64,000 nucleotides of DNA, from assembly GCA_002436185.1 (NCBI GenBank), contig DJKX01000032.1, forward strand, positions 62,001 through 126,000. The letters are read 5' to 3'. Position 1 is the stretch's first letter; each line of letters begins with the position of its first letter. The position numbers and the translations under genes were made by a program. This stretch comes from Fidelibacterota bacterium UBA6531. Its GTDB lineage: Bacteria; Fidelibacterota; Marinisomatia; Marinisomatales; TCS55. A model generated the notes under the pieces. That model was not told where the DNA came from. It saw only the letters and a list, made by a program, of their open reading frames with translations, and did not search any database. Of this stretch, positions 36,267 through 46,837 are shown in pieces.

Positions 36267-37726
36267 AGCCAACTCTTAACAATCTCGTCAAAGGATTCAT
36301 CGCTGCAAATGGGGATATTCCGTCAACGCCCATAAAAAACATCCAACTTCATTCAGGCAATGTGCAGCCCGGTGATCTATATATTGCTATCCACGGAACA
36401 GCATCCGATGGCCATGATTATATACCGGAAGCTTTGGAAAATGGCGCTTCAGCCATCATAACAAATGGGCGTGATGTGGGTTCGCTTCCAGTCCCACAGG
36501 TAAAAGTATCAAATCCTCGTAAAGCTGCATCATTTGTTGCTGCTGAATATTACAGGCATCCGTCAAAAGAATTACACATTGTTGGCATTACCGGAACGAA
36601 TGGTAAAACCAGCACAGCAACACTCATTGCATCCATATTAAATGAAGCAGGATGTAAAACAGCACAATTGGGGACATTAGGTGTTTTTGCTGAAAATCAT
36701 GAACAAGGTAAAACGCTGACAACAATGGATGCTATCAATTTGCAGAAACTACTGCGGGACCTTGCTGATGACGATTTTTCTCACGTGGTCATGGAAGTGT
36801 CATCTCATGCTATTCACCAATATCGCGTTGCGGATGTGGAATTTGATACAACTGTTTTTACCAATTTGACGCCGGAACATTTGGACTATCACGGCACAAT
36901 GGAAGATTATTATCACGCCAAAGCAAAATTATTCAAATCTCTCCCCTTGTCTGCCACTGCCATCATAAATACCCATGATGAATACGGTCAGAGATTGATC
37001 GATGAGAGCACAGCGCCCGTTATAAAAACGTCTGTTACGAATAATAGTGATGTTCATTTCAAAGACGTTTATTCCTCTTTGCGGGGGATTACAGGAACAA
37101 TTGCAGCAGGCGAACATGAGGTTGAAATTAATTCCGAGCTCATAGGTGATTTTAATAAAGAAAATATACTGTCCGCTGTTGGTGCGGCACTCGCCATGGG
37201 AATTCCCATCGGAACAATAGCCGTGGGAATCAATTCCTGCAAAGTTGTTTCAGGACGCATGGAAGCAATTATGTCACCTAATGGCGTACCCATTGTTGTG
37301 GATTATGCCCATACACCGGATGCGTATGAAAAAGTGTTAAATACGATTTATCACCTTGTACCGGAAAATGGCCGGCTGATCACTGTTTTCGGTTGCGGCG
37401 GCAACCGTGATGCAGCTAATCGTCCCATCATGAGCCGGTTAGTAGAACAATATTCGGATTATTTTTACATAACACCTGATAACCCTCGTTATGAAAAACA
37501 GGATGACATAGTCGAAGAGATCATCACCGGTTTATCCACAGATCATTATGAAGTGTTTGCAGATCGGGGAGATGCACTGGAAAAGGCATTAAATGAATTA
37601 CAAGACAAGGATGTGCTGGTTGTTTTGGGCAAAGGCCGTGAAACATACCAGGAAATTGAAGGTGTTCGGCAGCCCTATTCTGACATAGCAATCATTGAGG
37701 AGTTTTGTGCGCATAACGCTATCTGA
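36263..37726 (+). CDS. murE: UDP-MurNAc-tripeptide synthetase MurE (meso-DAP type)
   Basis: 487 residues from the ATG at 36263, which overlaps the ftsI stop as ATGA. The ATP-binding loop is GITGTNGKTSTATL, and EVSSHAIHQYRV is the middle-domain motif. The DNPR motif (TPDNPRYEKQDDIVEEI) binds meso-diaminopimelate, so the wall has DAP cross-links rather than lysine. The enzyme adds the third residue to UDP-MurNAc-Ala-Glu. Confidence 0.95.
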   Translation: MKPTLNNLVKGFIAANGDIPSTPIKNIQLHSGNVQPGDLYIAIHGTASDGHDYIPEALENGASAIITNGRDVGSLPVPQVKVSNPRKAASFVAAEYYRHPSKELHIVGITGTNGKTSTATLIASILNEAGCKTAQLGTLGVFAENHEQGKTLTTMDAINLQKLLRDLADDDFSHVVMEVSSHAIHQYRVADVEFDTTVFTNLTPEHLDYHGTMEDYYHAKAKLFKSLPLSATAIINTHDEYGQRLIDESTAPVIKTSVTNNSDVHFKDVYSSLRGITGTIAAGEHEVEINSELIGDFNKENILSAVGAALAMGIPIGTIAVGINSCKVVSGRMEAIMSPNGVPIVVDYAHTPDAYEKVLNTIYHLVPENGRLITVFGCGGNRDAANRPIMSRLVEQYSDYFYITPDNPRYEKQDDIVEEIITGLSTDHYEVFADRGDALEKALNELQDKDVLVVLGKGRETYQEIEGVRQPYSDIAIIEEFCAHNAI

Positions 37727-39050
37727 ACCTGAAAATTTCAGTACTCTAATAACTCAACTTATAGGCAAAGAGCCCACATCCCCCATTACCGGCATTGCGA
37801 CAGATAGCCGCGAGTGCATTACGGGTGATTTATACGTTGCCTTAAAAGGTGAACAAGTTGATGGGCATCAGTTTATTCAACAAGCCAAAGATAATGGCGC
37901 CGTGGCAAGTATTGTAGACCACGAAGCATCCGTTTCCAATAGGATTGATTTTTTTGTTGTAGAAGATGTCTTAAAAATCATGGGCGACTTGGCACGTGAA
38001 TGGCGGCGACAATATGATATCCCCGTGATTGGAATTACCGGTTCAAACGGTAAAACGACCACGAAAGAATTATTAAAACATATTTTGTCAGCTTCGGAAA
38101 ACGTCCACGCCACATCAGGGAATTTTAATACGTCCATTGGATTACCCTTAACACTTTTACAACTGGCACCTCACCACACAGTTTCCATAATTGAAATGGG
38201 CGCCAATCAGCCGGGAGATATTGAATATTTGTGTGATATCACTGAACCCACTCATGGTTTGATTACAAATATAGCTCCTGCCCATCTAGAAGGATTTGGA
38301 TCAATAGAAGTAGTAGCCAAAACGAAAGGTGCACTATTTGATGCATTAGAAAAAGGAACAGCTTTCGTCAATATGGCGGATGAACATATTCGAGAACTCA
38401 AAACAAAAGGTGAAGTCATTACATACGGACTAACACCTGAATGTGATTTTCCTGCGGACATTCACCATGAGGAGGATGGAACAATGTCCTTAACAATTGA
38501 TGCTGAAGAAATTGTTACTGGTTCTCATAACTTGTCTTTTGTAAAAAACGTCATTGCTTCATCCGCAATCGCAATTCATTTGGGGATTGATTGGGATATT
38601 TTCCGTAAACAAATAAAAACATTCCAATCGCCAAAAGGCCGCTGTGAGGTAAAACAGTTAAATGATTTAACCATCATTGATGATACCTATAATGCGAACC
38701 TGACGTCTACCCTCGCCGCAATCGATTACTTGAAGGCTTTTAGTGGTAACGGTCGTCGAGTATTGGTATTTGGTGATATGTTTGAACTTGGAGAAGGATC
38801 TATGAATCACCACCGCCAAGTGGGAAAACATTGCATTATAAAAGAATTAGATGCTGTCTTTTCAACGGGGACAGAAACATCAGCTACTGACAGTGTGTTG
38901 AATGATTCGATGCATCATCAGCATTTTGATTCAAAACAAGATTTATTGACATCACTGCAAGATTGGTTAAAAGCAGGTGATAAACTTTTGGTTAAGGGAT
39001 CCCGTGGAATGGCTATGGAAACGATTATAGAAGGATTGTCGAAAAACTGA
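37707..39050 (+). CDS. murF: UDP-MurNAc-tripeptide D-Ala-D-Ala ligase MurF
   Basis: 447 residues from GTG (37707), which has GAGGAG four bases upstream and reads MRITLSEPENFSTL; TTG at 37695 is the longest possibility. The ATP loop is GITGSNGKTTTKELL; EMGANQPGDIEYLCDI and DTYNANLTSTLAAIDYL are MurF signatures. It adds D-Ala-D-Ala to the stem peptide. It overlaps murE by 20 bases; no ddl gene for the dipeptide is present in the cluster. Confidence 0.94.
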   Translation: MRITLSEPENFSTLITQLIGKEPTSPITGIATDSRECITGDLYVALKGEQVDGHQFIQQAKDNGAVASIVDHEASVSNRIDFFVVEDVLKIMGDLAREWRRQYDIPVIGITGSNGKTTTKELLKHILSASENVHATSGNFNTSIGLPLTLLQLAPHHTVSIIEMGANQPGDIEYLCDITEPTHGLITNIAPAHLEGFGSIEVVAKTKGALFDALEKGTAFVNMADEHIRELKTKGEVITYGLTPECDFPADIHHEEDGTMSLTIDAEEIVTGSHNLSFVKNVIASSAIAIHLGIDWDIFRKQIKTFQSPKGRCEVKQLNDLTIIDDTYNANLTSTLAAIDYLKAFSGNGRRVLVFGDMFELGEGSMNHHRQVGKHCIIKELDAVFSTGTETSATDSVLNDSMHHQHFDSKQDLLTSLQDWLKAGDKLLVKGSRGMAMETIIEGLSKN

Positions 39051-40153
39051 TGCTGTATCACTTTCTTTATTCTTTCCGCGATGTATTCTCTCCGTTTAAT
39101 GTTTTTCAATATATCACATTCCGTGCTGCCGCTGCTGCAATTCTAGCATTACTTTTTACCTTTGCCATTGGACCTAGGATTATTCGCACGCTCCATAAAT
39201 ATCAAATTGGTGAAGAAATTCGCCATGATGGCCCTGAAAGCCACAAGAAAAAACGCGGCACACCCACTATGGGTGGGCTCATGATCATTGGTTCAGTCCT
39301 CTTCCCTACCCTGCTTTTAACTGATCTGACAAATGTGTATATACAAATAGTGGTCGTCGCCCTTATCTGGATGGGCATTATCGGGTTCCTGGATGATTAC
39401 CTGAAAGTGGTTAAGAAAGTTAAAAAAGGACTGGTGGCCCGCTATAAACTCATTGGCCAAATATTATTAGGCGTCGTGATCAGTATTTGGATTTTCAATA
39501 ATCCTGTTTTTGCAGAATTTAAAAGTGTAACCAGTGTTCCTTTTTTCAAAAACCTGGAATTGGATTTTGGTTATTTATATCCCCTGGCCATCATTTTGGT
39601 GATCACAGGGACGTCCAATGCAGTAAACCTAACAGATGGGCTGGATGGATTAGCGGCCGGATTATTGGCGATTTGTTTTACAGCATTTGCTGCCATTGCC
39701 TATATGAGTGGTCGTATAGATTTTTCTAGTTACTTAAATATACTCTATCTTCCTGGCGCCGGTGAACTGACCATTTTTACTGCCGCCATTACGGGAGCTT
39801 GCATTGGGTATCTTTGGTTCAATGCGTCTCCTGCTGAAGTATTTATGGGAGATGTTGGTTCTCTTTCAACGGGTGCAGCATTGGGTACAATTGCTGTATT
39901 GCTTAAAAAAGAATTATTGTTATTCATAATTGGCGGTGTCTTTGTCTGGGAAGCTGTATCAGTGATGCTCCAAGTCACGTATTTTCGTATGACCAAAAAG
40001 AAATACGACGAAGGAAAACGCCTCTTCAAGATGGCACCCATTCATCATCATTTTGAATTAAAAGGCTGGCCGGAATCCAGGGTGGTTGTTCGTTTTTGGA
40101 TTATCGGTTTATTACTGGCATTATTTTCACTCACTACATTCAAAATACGTTAA
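39050..40153 (+). CDS. mraY: Phospho-MurNAc-pentapeptide transferase MraY
   Basis: 367 residues with about ten membrane helices. The loop motifs KKRGTPTMGGLMI, FLDDYLKVVKK, NAVNLTDGLDGLAAG and FMGDVGSLSTGAALG carry the catalytic aspartates, and APIHHHFELKGWPESRVVVR is the family's histidine motif. It makes lipid I on the inner face of the membrane. It starts on the last base of the murF stop. Confidence 0.97.
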   Translation: MLYHFLYSFRDVFSPFNVFQYITFRAAAAAILALLFTFAIGPRIIRTLHKYQIGEEIRHDGPESHKKKRGTPTMGGLMIIGSVLFPTLLLTDLTNVYIQIVVVALIWMGIIGFLDDYLKVVKKVKKGLVARYKLIGQILLGVVISIWIFNNPVFAEFKSVTSVPFFKNLELDFGYLYPLAIILVITGTSNAVNLTDGLDGLAAGLLAICFTAFAAIAYMSGRIDFSSYLNILYLPGAGELTIFTAAITGACIGYLWFNASPAEVFMGDVGSLSTGAALGTIAVLLKKELLLFIIGGVFVWEAVSVMLQVTYFRMTKKKYDEGKRLFKMAPIHHHFELKGWPESRVVVRFWIIGLLLALFSLTTFKIR

Positions 40154-41532
40154 TGGAAATTTCCAACAAAGACAGCATTGATTTGAAAGGTAAGCGTGTT
40201 TCCGTTATCGGTTTAGCACGTAGTGGCGTTGCTGCGGCTAAACTGGCCCAAGAGTTAGGTGCACATGTTTTTGTAAGCGACCAATCGGATTCCAATGACG
40301 TAAAACAGGCATTAGATAAATTACAAGATTTCGGGATTAAGGGTGAACTAAACGGACATTCTGAATCCATTTACAATGCGGATCTATGGGTTATTTCACC
40401 GGGAGTTCCCAAAGATGCTGAAATAATTCAACATGCTCAAGCTAAAAATATTCCTGTCATCAGTGAAATCGAATTTGCCAGCTGGTTTACCATGGCCCCT
40501 ATTGTAGCAGTAACCGGTTCTAATGGTAAAACAACCACTGTTCATATGCTGAATGAAATGTGTCAATCCGATAATATTGAGCCTATTCTTTCAGGAAATG
40601 TAGGAAACCCTTTTTCGGATTGTGTTCGTCATGATTTATCCAAACCAAATCCTAAACGAGTTCATGTATTAGAAATTTCCAGTTTCCAGATGGAATTCAT
40701 TCAGCATTTCAAACCATACATATCAATATTTCTGAATCTTTCCCCTGACCATTTAAATCGCTACAAGGATATGGATGACTATGTGTCAGCTAAAATGAAT
40801 ATGTGGTCTAATCAAACTCAAGACGATTTTTTGGTATTCAATGGAGACGATGATGTATTGGCAAAGCGTATTGTTCCGGCCAATGCTAAAAAGATTGCCT
40901 TTAGTTTGAAATTGGATACAAACGTTTTATTTAAATTAAATGCAACCAAGATTTATGATCAAGAGCACGCCACTCTTATCATCCTGGATGACATCGCATT
41001 GCCCGGTAAGCACAATCTCTCTAACTACCTCGGAGCAGCTACTGCCGCAACACTGCTGGGCATTGCGTCATCCAAAATTGCAGATGTGATGAAATCATTT
41101 TGCGGAGTCCCACATCGGCTTGAACACGTTGAAAATATCAATGGTGTTATATACATAAATGATTCAAAGGCAACGAATGTTGATGCAGTAAAGGTTGCCT
41201 TGGATAGTTTCAATAGCCCTATCCTGCTCATCTTGGGTGGTCGGGATAAAGGCGGAGATTTTCTTTCACTATACCCACATACCCACAATGTGAAAGAAGT
41301 GCTCACCATTGGTGAGTCAGAAGAAGCGATCGCAACGGTTTTAGGGGATGCGGTGAGACTGCGTTCATGCGGAAGTCTTAAGTCTGCCGTTGAGGTCGCT
41401 CATTCGAATGCACAAACCGGGGACGTTGTTTTATTGTCTCCGGGTTGTGCAAGTTTTGATCAATTCGACAATTTCGAACATCGGGGCGATGTCTTTCGGA
41501 GTTTGGTTAAAGGATTAAAGGAATTCGTGTGA
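40153..41532 (+). CDS. murD: UDP-MurNAc-L-alanine D-glutamate ligase MurD
   Basis: 459 residues from the ATG at 40153, which shares a base with the mraY stop (TAATG); the longer frame from 40096 lies within mraY and is unlikely. The N-terminal Rossmann-like part (RVSVIGLARSGVAAAKLAQE), the ATP loop AVTGSNGKTTTVHML, the EISSFQME motif and the GGRDKGGDF motif identify MurD. It adds D-glutamate to UDP-MurNAc-L-Ala. Confidence 0.95.
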   Translation: MEISNKDSIDLKGKRVSVIGLARSGVAAAKLAQELGAHVFVSDQSDSNDVKQALDKLQDFGIKGELNGHSESIYNADLWVISPGVPKDAEIIQHAQAKNIPVISEIEFASWFTMAPIVAVTGSNGKTTTVHMLNEMCQSDNIEPILSGNVGNPFSDCVRHDLSKPNPKRVHVLEISSFQMEFIQHFKPYISIFLNLSPDHLNRYKDMDDYVSAKMNMWSNQTQDDFLVFNGDDDVLAKRIVPANAKKIAFSLKLDTNVLFKLNATKIYDQEHATLIILDDIALPGKHNLSNYLGAATAATLLGIASSKIADVMKSFCGVPHRLEHVENINGVIYINDSKATNVDAVKVALDSFNSPILLILGGRDKGGDFLSLYPHTHNVKEVLTIGESEEAIATVLGDAVRLRSCGSLKSAVEVAHSNAQTGDVVLLSPGCASFDQFDNFEHRGDVFRSLVKGLKEFV

Positions 41533-42683
41533 GTTACCTGAATATTATTGTAAAAAAATATGACAAATATTTACTGGGTGCGATTGTGTTACTTTGCGTT
41601 TTCGGCACGGTCATGCTTTTCAGCGCCAGTTCCATTCGCTCGCTGGAAATCACCAGTAGTCGTACAGATACACTCTATTTACAAGCTCACTTGAAAAGAC
41701 TGATTGTTGGTATATTTTTTATGTTTTTTTTCATGATGTTTGATTATCGAAAACTCAAAGAATGGTCATTACATATTTTAGGTGGAGCAGTTGGATTATT
41801 AATCTTGACATTAATCATGAATGTGTTCCAAGGAACATCCGGACCGTCACGGTGGATGTATATTGGTCCATTCTCAATTCAAACCAGTGACATTTCCCGT
41901 GTGGCACTAATCATTTTTCTGGCTGCATTTATACATGAAAAACGGGATCATATAAAAGATTTTTACAACGGTTATTTGATTTGCATCATGGCAATCGGTT
42001 CCATTGCGGCACTCATAGCCATGCAGCCGGATTTGAGCACAACTGCTATGATTCTGATTATATCCTTTGTTATGCTTTTTCTCGGCGGCGCCAAACTAAT
42101 GCACATGATGGCCACTGCCGGTTTATCCATGACGTTTCTTGCAATTATTATTATGAATTGGGATTATATGCGTATCAGGATAGATTCATTTGTAAACCCT
42201 GAAACAGTGAGTGCTGAAAATCTGCATCAGATCAAGCAGTCCATGATCAGCCTAGCTAATGGCGGTTTTTTTGGATTAGGTCTGGGCAACAGTTTTGGGA
42301 AGAATCACTTCCTCCCCACTCCTCACACAGATTTCATTTATGCAATTGTGGGAGAAGAAACAGGCCTAATTGGAACATTATTTGTTCTAACATTATTCAT
42401 GTTCATTTTCCAACGAGGAATTCATATAGCCAAGGAAAGTCCGGATATATTCGGAGTTATGCTGGCTTTGGGTATTTCCTGCAGTTTTATTTTATACGCC
42501 TTCATTAATGCTGCCGTGGTAACAAACCTTGTTCCAACAACAGGATTAGCCATGCCCCTAATTAGTTATGGTGGTTCAGGAGTTGTGGTCCATTTAGCGT
42601 GCCTGGGTATCTTATTAAATATCAGTCAATCCAAACGATCAGTGGGCAGTGATTCTAATTGGAGGAAACGCATTTATGGCTAA
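41529..42683 (+). CDS. ftsW: Septal peptidoglycan glycosyltransferase FtsW
   Basis: 384 residues, GTG start overlapping the murD stop as GTGA. About ten membrane helices of the SEDS family. GTSGPSRWMYIGPFSIQTSD and MAMQPDLSTTAMIL carry the catalytic aspartate region, and NLVPTTGLAMPLISYGGSGV is the C-terminal signature. FtsW polymerises lipid II at the septum with FtsI. Confidence 0.95.
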   Translation: MSYLNIIVKKYDKYLLGAIVLLCVFGTVMLFSASSIRSLEITSSRTDTLYLQAHLKRLIVGIFFMFFFMMFDYRKLKEWSLHILGGAVGLLILTLIMNVFQGTSGPSRWMYIGPFSIQTSDISRVALIIFLAAFIHEKRDHIKDFYNGYLICIMAIGSIAALIAMQPDLSTTAMILIISFVMLFLGGAKLMHMMATAGLSMTFLAIIIMNWDYMRIRIDSFVNPETVSAENLHQIKQSMISLANGGFFGLGLGNSFGKNHFLPTPHTDFIYAIVGEETGLIGTLFVLTLFMFIFQRGIHIAKESPDIFGVMLALGISCSFILYAFINAAVVTNLVPTTGLAMPLISYGGSGVVVHLACLGILLNISQSKRSVGSDSNWRKRIYG

Positions 42684-43763
42684 AACATTCATCATGGCCG
42701 GAGGCGGAACGGGTGGACATTTATTTCCCGCATTGGCTATCGGCGCTGAATTGAAAAAACGATCAGATGCCAACATTCATTATGTTGGATCAAAGTTTGG
42801 TATTGAAGCGGAAAAATTACCCACAATGAATGTTGAACATACTTTGCTTCCAATTCGAGGTTTACAACGATCACTTTCTTTACAATCCTTGGGACGCAAT
42901 GCATTACTCCCTGGCAGGCTCATTTCTTCAAAAATGAAAACCAATAAACTGTTTAAAGATTTAAATCCGGATGCAGTAATCGCAACAGGTGGATATGCCT
43001 CTGCACTGCCCCTTCATTCAGCTGAAAAGATGAATATCCCCTATTTCATTCAGGAACAGAATTCGTTTCCTGGGATCACAACACGGCATTTTGCGGAAAA
43101 TGCAGAAATGGTTTTTACAGCATTTGTGGAAGTCGATGACTTGATTAAAAAAAAAACTGTTTTCTCGCAGGCAACCCCGTCCGTTGGGACATTTCTAATG
43201 GGGATCGTATGACAGCTGCGCAATTATTCGACTTAAATGCGGATAAAAAAACGCTATTTATATTTGGCGGAAGCCAGGGGTCTGAAGCATTAAACAAGTG
43301 TACAAAGGGCATGATCAACTATTTAAATGACATCCAACTATTATGGCAAACAGGGAAAAGCAATATTGATAAATATGAACAATTCGAAACTGATTCTGTA
43401 CGGGTTGTACCTTTTATTGATGATATGAAATCTGCTTACGCATTATCTGATTTATCCTTTTCTCGTGCAGGTGCATTGACAATTGCAGAATTAACATCAT
43501 GTGGTTTACCGTCAATTCTAGTGCCCCTACCCTCCGCTGCTGCAGATCATCAAACACATAACGGTCAATCAATGGTGGATGCTGGTGCGGCTGAATTAAT
43601 CCCTGAAGCAGAATTAGATTCAAAAAAGACATCTGAAAAAATAGTTTCACTAATGAATGATGAAAATGCTCTCAACAAAATGACTTCAAAGTCTAAACAA
43701 TTAGGCAAACCAAATGCGGTAAACGTAATTGTTGACCAAATAATGGAAAAGGTAATCGCCTGA
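42676..43763 (+). CDS. murG: Lipid II synthase MurG, interrupted by an apparent frameshift
   Basis: The gene starts at ATG 42676 (GGAGG 11 bases upstream; reads MAKTFIMAGGGTGGHLFPAL) and is open to a stop at 43212. The second half is open in another frame from about 43144 to 43763 and contains the rest of the glycosyltransferase (FIFGGSQGSEALNK, SFSRAGALTIAELTSCGLPS). The break is at ten consecutive A (43147-43156). One added A gives a continuous protein through AGNPVRWDISNGDR, the conserved GNPVR motif, of about 363 residues. MurG makes lipid II and is essential, so either the run is one base short through error or slippage at the run restores the frame. Confidence 0.9.
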
Positions 43764-45151
43764 TGTTTCGCAAAGTAAAGAAAGTTCATTTCGTAGGCAT
43801 TGGCGGAATTGGTATGAGTGGTATAGCTGAATTGCTGCTTAACCTCGGCTTTGATGTGAGCGGGTCCGATATTATGGAATCTCCCATTGTGGAAAAACTG
43901 ATCCGACTAGGTGCAGACGTACACATGGGCCATAATGCTATTAATCTGACGGATGCTGATGTGCTGGTTTATTCCAGTGCTGTGCAAAAAGAAAACCCTG
44001 AGATCCAGGCAGCTTATGAAAAAAATATACCCGTCATCCGTAGAGCGGAAATGTTGGGAGAATTAATTGCTGTAAAGGAAACGAGTATTGGTGTTGGCGG
44101 TACTCACGGAAAAACAACAACCTCTTCCATGATTGGCACCATTTTATCCGAATGTCATTTAGATCCCACACTGGTTGTAGGCGGATTGGTTAAAACAATT
44201 GATTCAAATGCTAAACTTGGTAGCGGAAATATAATTGTGGTGGAAGCGGATGAATTCGACCGGAGTTTTCTGGCTCTGCGTCCAACCATAAGCATCATTA
44301 CAAACATTGAACTTGAACACACCGATTGTTATGAAAACTTGAAAGATCTTCAGCAGGCATTCATTCAATTTGCCAACGCTGCTCCTTTTTACGGCGCCGT
44401 CATTGCCTGCGCCGATTCCCCGGCCCTCATGGACATTGTTCCGGAAATTAAACGTCCGATAATCACTTATGGTCTGTGTACCGATGCAGAAATCAGGGCA
44501 ACAAATATTTGTTACAATGAATCCCAAACTGTATATACACTGTGGGAAAATGACCATGAAAACGGAACCATTAAGCTCAATATTCCCGGTGAGCACAATG
44601 TGGTGAATTCACTTGCGGCTATTGCCTTGGGTATGGAAATGGGATTGAAAATCGATGTCATCGCCAAAGGATTGCAATCGTATCACGGCGTGCGCAGGCG
44701 TTTTGAGATTAAAGGTATTTCCAATGATATTATGGTGGTGGATGATTATGCGCACCACCCAACTGAAGTCACGGCAACACTGCAGGCTGCCAAGGATGGC
44801 TGGGATCGCAGAATTGTTTCTGTTTTTCAACCTCACCTATATTCGCGCACTCAGGAATTTTATAAAGAGTTTGCCAACGCATTTAAAGCAAGTGATGTAC
44901 TCATTGTTACAGATGTATATCCGGCGAGAGAAAAACCCATCGCCGGTGTGAGTGGCGCTATGGTGTCTAACTCTGCCCGTAAGGCCGGACATAAACATGT
45001 GCATTACGTTCCAAATCTGGATGATATTGCTGTTCATTTAGATAATATTGTGCAACCGGGTGACATGGTTTTAACCATCGGTGCCGGAACAATATGGAGA
45101 TATTCAGAATCATATTTTGAACATTTAAAAACCTTGGAGGCTGCTGCTTAA
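43763..45151 (+). CDS. murC: UDP-MurNAc L-alanine ligase MurC
   Basis: 462 residues, start overlapping the murG stop (TGATG). The N-terminal HFVGIGGIGMSGIAELLLNL, the ATP loop GVGGTHGKTTTSSMIGT, EADEFDRSFLALRPT and VDDYAHHPTEVTATLQAAK are standard. It joins L-alanine to UDP-MurNAc, the first amino acid of the stem. Confidence 0.96.
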   Translation: MFRKVKKVHFVGIGGIGMSGIAELLLNLGFDVSGSDIMESPIVEKLIRLGADVHMGHNAINLTDADVLVYSSAVQKENPEIQAAYEKNIPVIRRAEMLGELIAVKETSIGVGGTHGKTTTSSMIGTILSECHLDPTLVVGGLVKTIDSNAKLGSGNIIVVEADEFDRSFLALRPTISIITNIELEHTDCYENLKDLQQAFIQFANAAPFYGAVIACADSPALMDIVPEIKRPIITYGLCTDAEIRATNICYNESQTVYTLWENDHENGTIKLNIPGEHNVVNSLAAIALGMEMGLKIDVIAKGLQSYHGVRRRFEIKGISNDIMVVDDYAHHPTEVTATLQAAKDGWDRRIVSVFQPHLYSRTQEFYKEFANAFKASDVLIVTDVYPAREKPIAGVSGAMVSNSARKAGHKHVHYVPNLDDIAVHLDNIVQPGDMVLTIGAGTIWRYSESYFEHLKTLEAAA

Positions 45152-45161
45152 GGTGGATCCT

Positions 45162-46073
45162 ATGGCTGAATTGAAAGCAACAGTTAAAGGCAAGTTCCTG
45201 GAGAGTGAACCCATGTCAAAACATACCTCTTACGGCATTGGCGGACCAGCTTGGGCATATATAACACCAAAAGACAAACATGATCTTGGCAACCTATTGC
45301 GCTTTGCAACAGAATCGGATATTCCCGTTTATTTTGTCGGTTCCGGTTCGAACTTGTTAGTTGCTGATGAAGGCATTGATGGTATAGTCATTACCCTTGG
45401 GAAATCATTTACCCATTTAGATATTTCAAATAACCATGTCTATGCCGAAACAGGTGTTATGCTTGGGCGGATGGTAAAAGAGTGTATTAAACGGAATTTA
45501 AGCGGACTGGAGAGTATGATCGGCGTTCCTGGCACATTGGGTGGTGCATTGATTATGAATGCGGGAGCCTTTGGCGGAGAAATTTCCAATTACCTCCAAA
45601 AAGTTGAGGTTATGACACTTACCGGAGATTTAAAAAATTATTCTGTGGATGAAATCGATTTCAGCTATCGCCATTCTTCATTCAATGAAGATGAAATAAT
45701 CATTAGCGCTGATTTCGAAATGCAGGAAACTACCTCGGCGGTGATACAGGAAAAACGTAGTCTAGCCAGTCAAGGGAGAAAAAAGAATCAGCCATTGCGA
45801 TTTCGCTCTGCCGGCAGTGTATTCAAAAACCCAAAACCGGATCTTGCTGCCGGATACTTGATCGATCAAGCAGGGCTTAAAGGAACACGTAGCGGAGATG
45901 CTGAAATTTCTGAAAAGCACGCTAATTTTTTTATTAATCATGGCTCTGCCACCGCAAATGATATTGCAACATTGATTCGCATCGCACGGAAGGAAGTAAA
46001 AGAAAAATTTGATATTATACTGGAATTGGAAATCAAAACACTTGGGTTTGATAAGGATGTTTTTACACCATGA
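45162..46073 (+). CDS. murB: UDP-N-acetylenolpyruvoylglucosamine reductase MurB
   Basis: 303 residues from ATG 45162, which has AAGGTGG six bases upstream; GTG at 45153 is less well placed. The FAD-binding segments (HTSYGIGGPAWAYITPKD, YFVGSGSNLLVADEGIDGIV, GLESMIGVPGTLGGALIMNA) and the catalytic serine region FRSAGSVFKNPK and FDIILELEIKTLG end are those of MurB. It reduces the enolpyruvyl ether to UDP-MurNAc. Confidence 0.95.
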   Translation: MAELKATVKGKFLESEPMSKHTSYGIGGPAWAYITPKDKHDLGNLLRFATESDIPVYFVGSGSNLLVADEGIDGIVITLGKSFTHLDISNNHVYAETGVMLGRMVKECIKRNLSGLESMIGVPGTLGGALIMNAGAFGGEISNYLQKVEVMTLTGDLKNYSVDEIDFSYRHSSFNEDEIIISADFEMQETTSAVIQEKRSLASQGRKKNQPLRFRSAGSVFKNPKPDLAAGYLIDQAGLKGTRSGDAEISEKHANFFINHGSATANDIATLIRIARKEVKEKFDIILELEIKTLGFDKDVFTP

Positions 46074-46837
46074 GTAAGCGTAAGAAAAAACAGCAGATAA
46101 ATCTACGTGTAATCATTGGCGCTTCCTTTTCCACGCTGGTACTTACATTAACACTACTTGCTTTTAATTGGTCAAACTATACTGGCTTGAATCACTTGGA
46201 AAATATTGAAATTAAAGGTGCCTTCATCATCCCTGCTGATGAATACAGGGAATCCCTCTCCCCTGTGTTAGGAACGACCATAAATGATATTAAGACGAGG
46301 AACATGAGTTTGTTATTGGAAAGTCACCCCTTTGTTCACGCTGCGCGGATCAGTAAAAGTTTTCCCAACAAAATTATTGTTGAAATTATGGAAAGACACC
46401 CTGTTGCATTACTGAATATGGACCCCCTTCTATATATCGATAGAGAAGGTGTTGTGCTGCCGGAACTAGGGAATGTTGGTGAAAAAATTATACCGATCAT
46501 GTCAGGTTTCAATACTGCCCGGGAACTCTATCCGATTGGTCATCAAACTGTATCGCAAAAAGTATCAGAATCCATTGATCTTATTGATTACATTATTGAG
46601 CATTTTCCAGGTATGTATGAAAATCTTTCAGAGGTTACGTTAAACAGCAATGATGAATTTGTATTGATTTTAGCTAATTATCCTACAAAAGTAATCCTGG
46701 GAAATGATCATATGGAAGAAAAAATCCAAATCCTGAATTCATTTGAGCAATCATTACCTGAAGACAAAGGATTATACAATTTCTCTTCTTTAGATTTACG
46801 CTATAATCACCAAGTTATTGTAAAGGTGAGGGTATGA
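46070..46837 (+). CDS. ftsQ: Division protein FtsQ (DivIB)
   Basis: 255 residues. A basic N-terminus (MSKRKKKQQ), one membrane helix (about 12-32) and a POTRA domain (NIEIKGAFIIPADEYRESLS, SHPFVHAARISKSFPNKIIV, EIMERHPVALLNMDPLLYID) followed by the FtsQ beta domain. It links FtsL/FtsB to the wall machinery. It overlaps murB by 4 bases. Confidence 0.9.
   Translation: MSKRKKKQQINLRVIIGASFSTLVLTLTLLAFNWSNYTGLNHLENIEIKGAFIIPADEYRESLSPVLGTTINDIKTRNMSLLLESHPFVHAARISKSFPNKIIVEIMERHPVALLNMDPLLYIDREGVVLPELGNVGEKIIPIMSGFNTARELYPIGHQTVSQKVSESIDLIDYIIEHFPGMYENLSEVTLNSNDEFVLILANYPTKVILGNDHMEEKIQILNSFEQSLPEDKGLYNFSSLDLRYNHQVIVKVRV

Noticed and set aside
43209..43763. Separate small glycosyltransferase gene starting at ATG 43209
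   Set aside because: It is the second half of murG: the coding signal continues upstream in its frame to the A run, through the GNPVR motif, so it is one interrupted gene.
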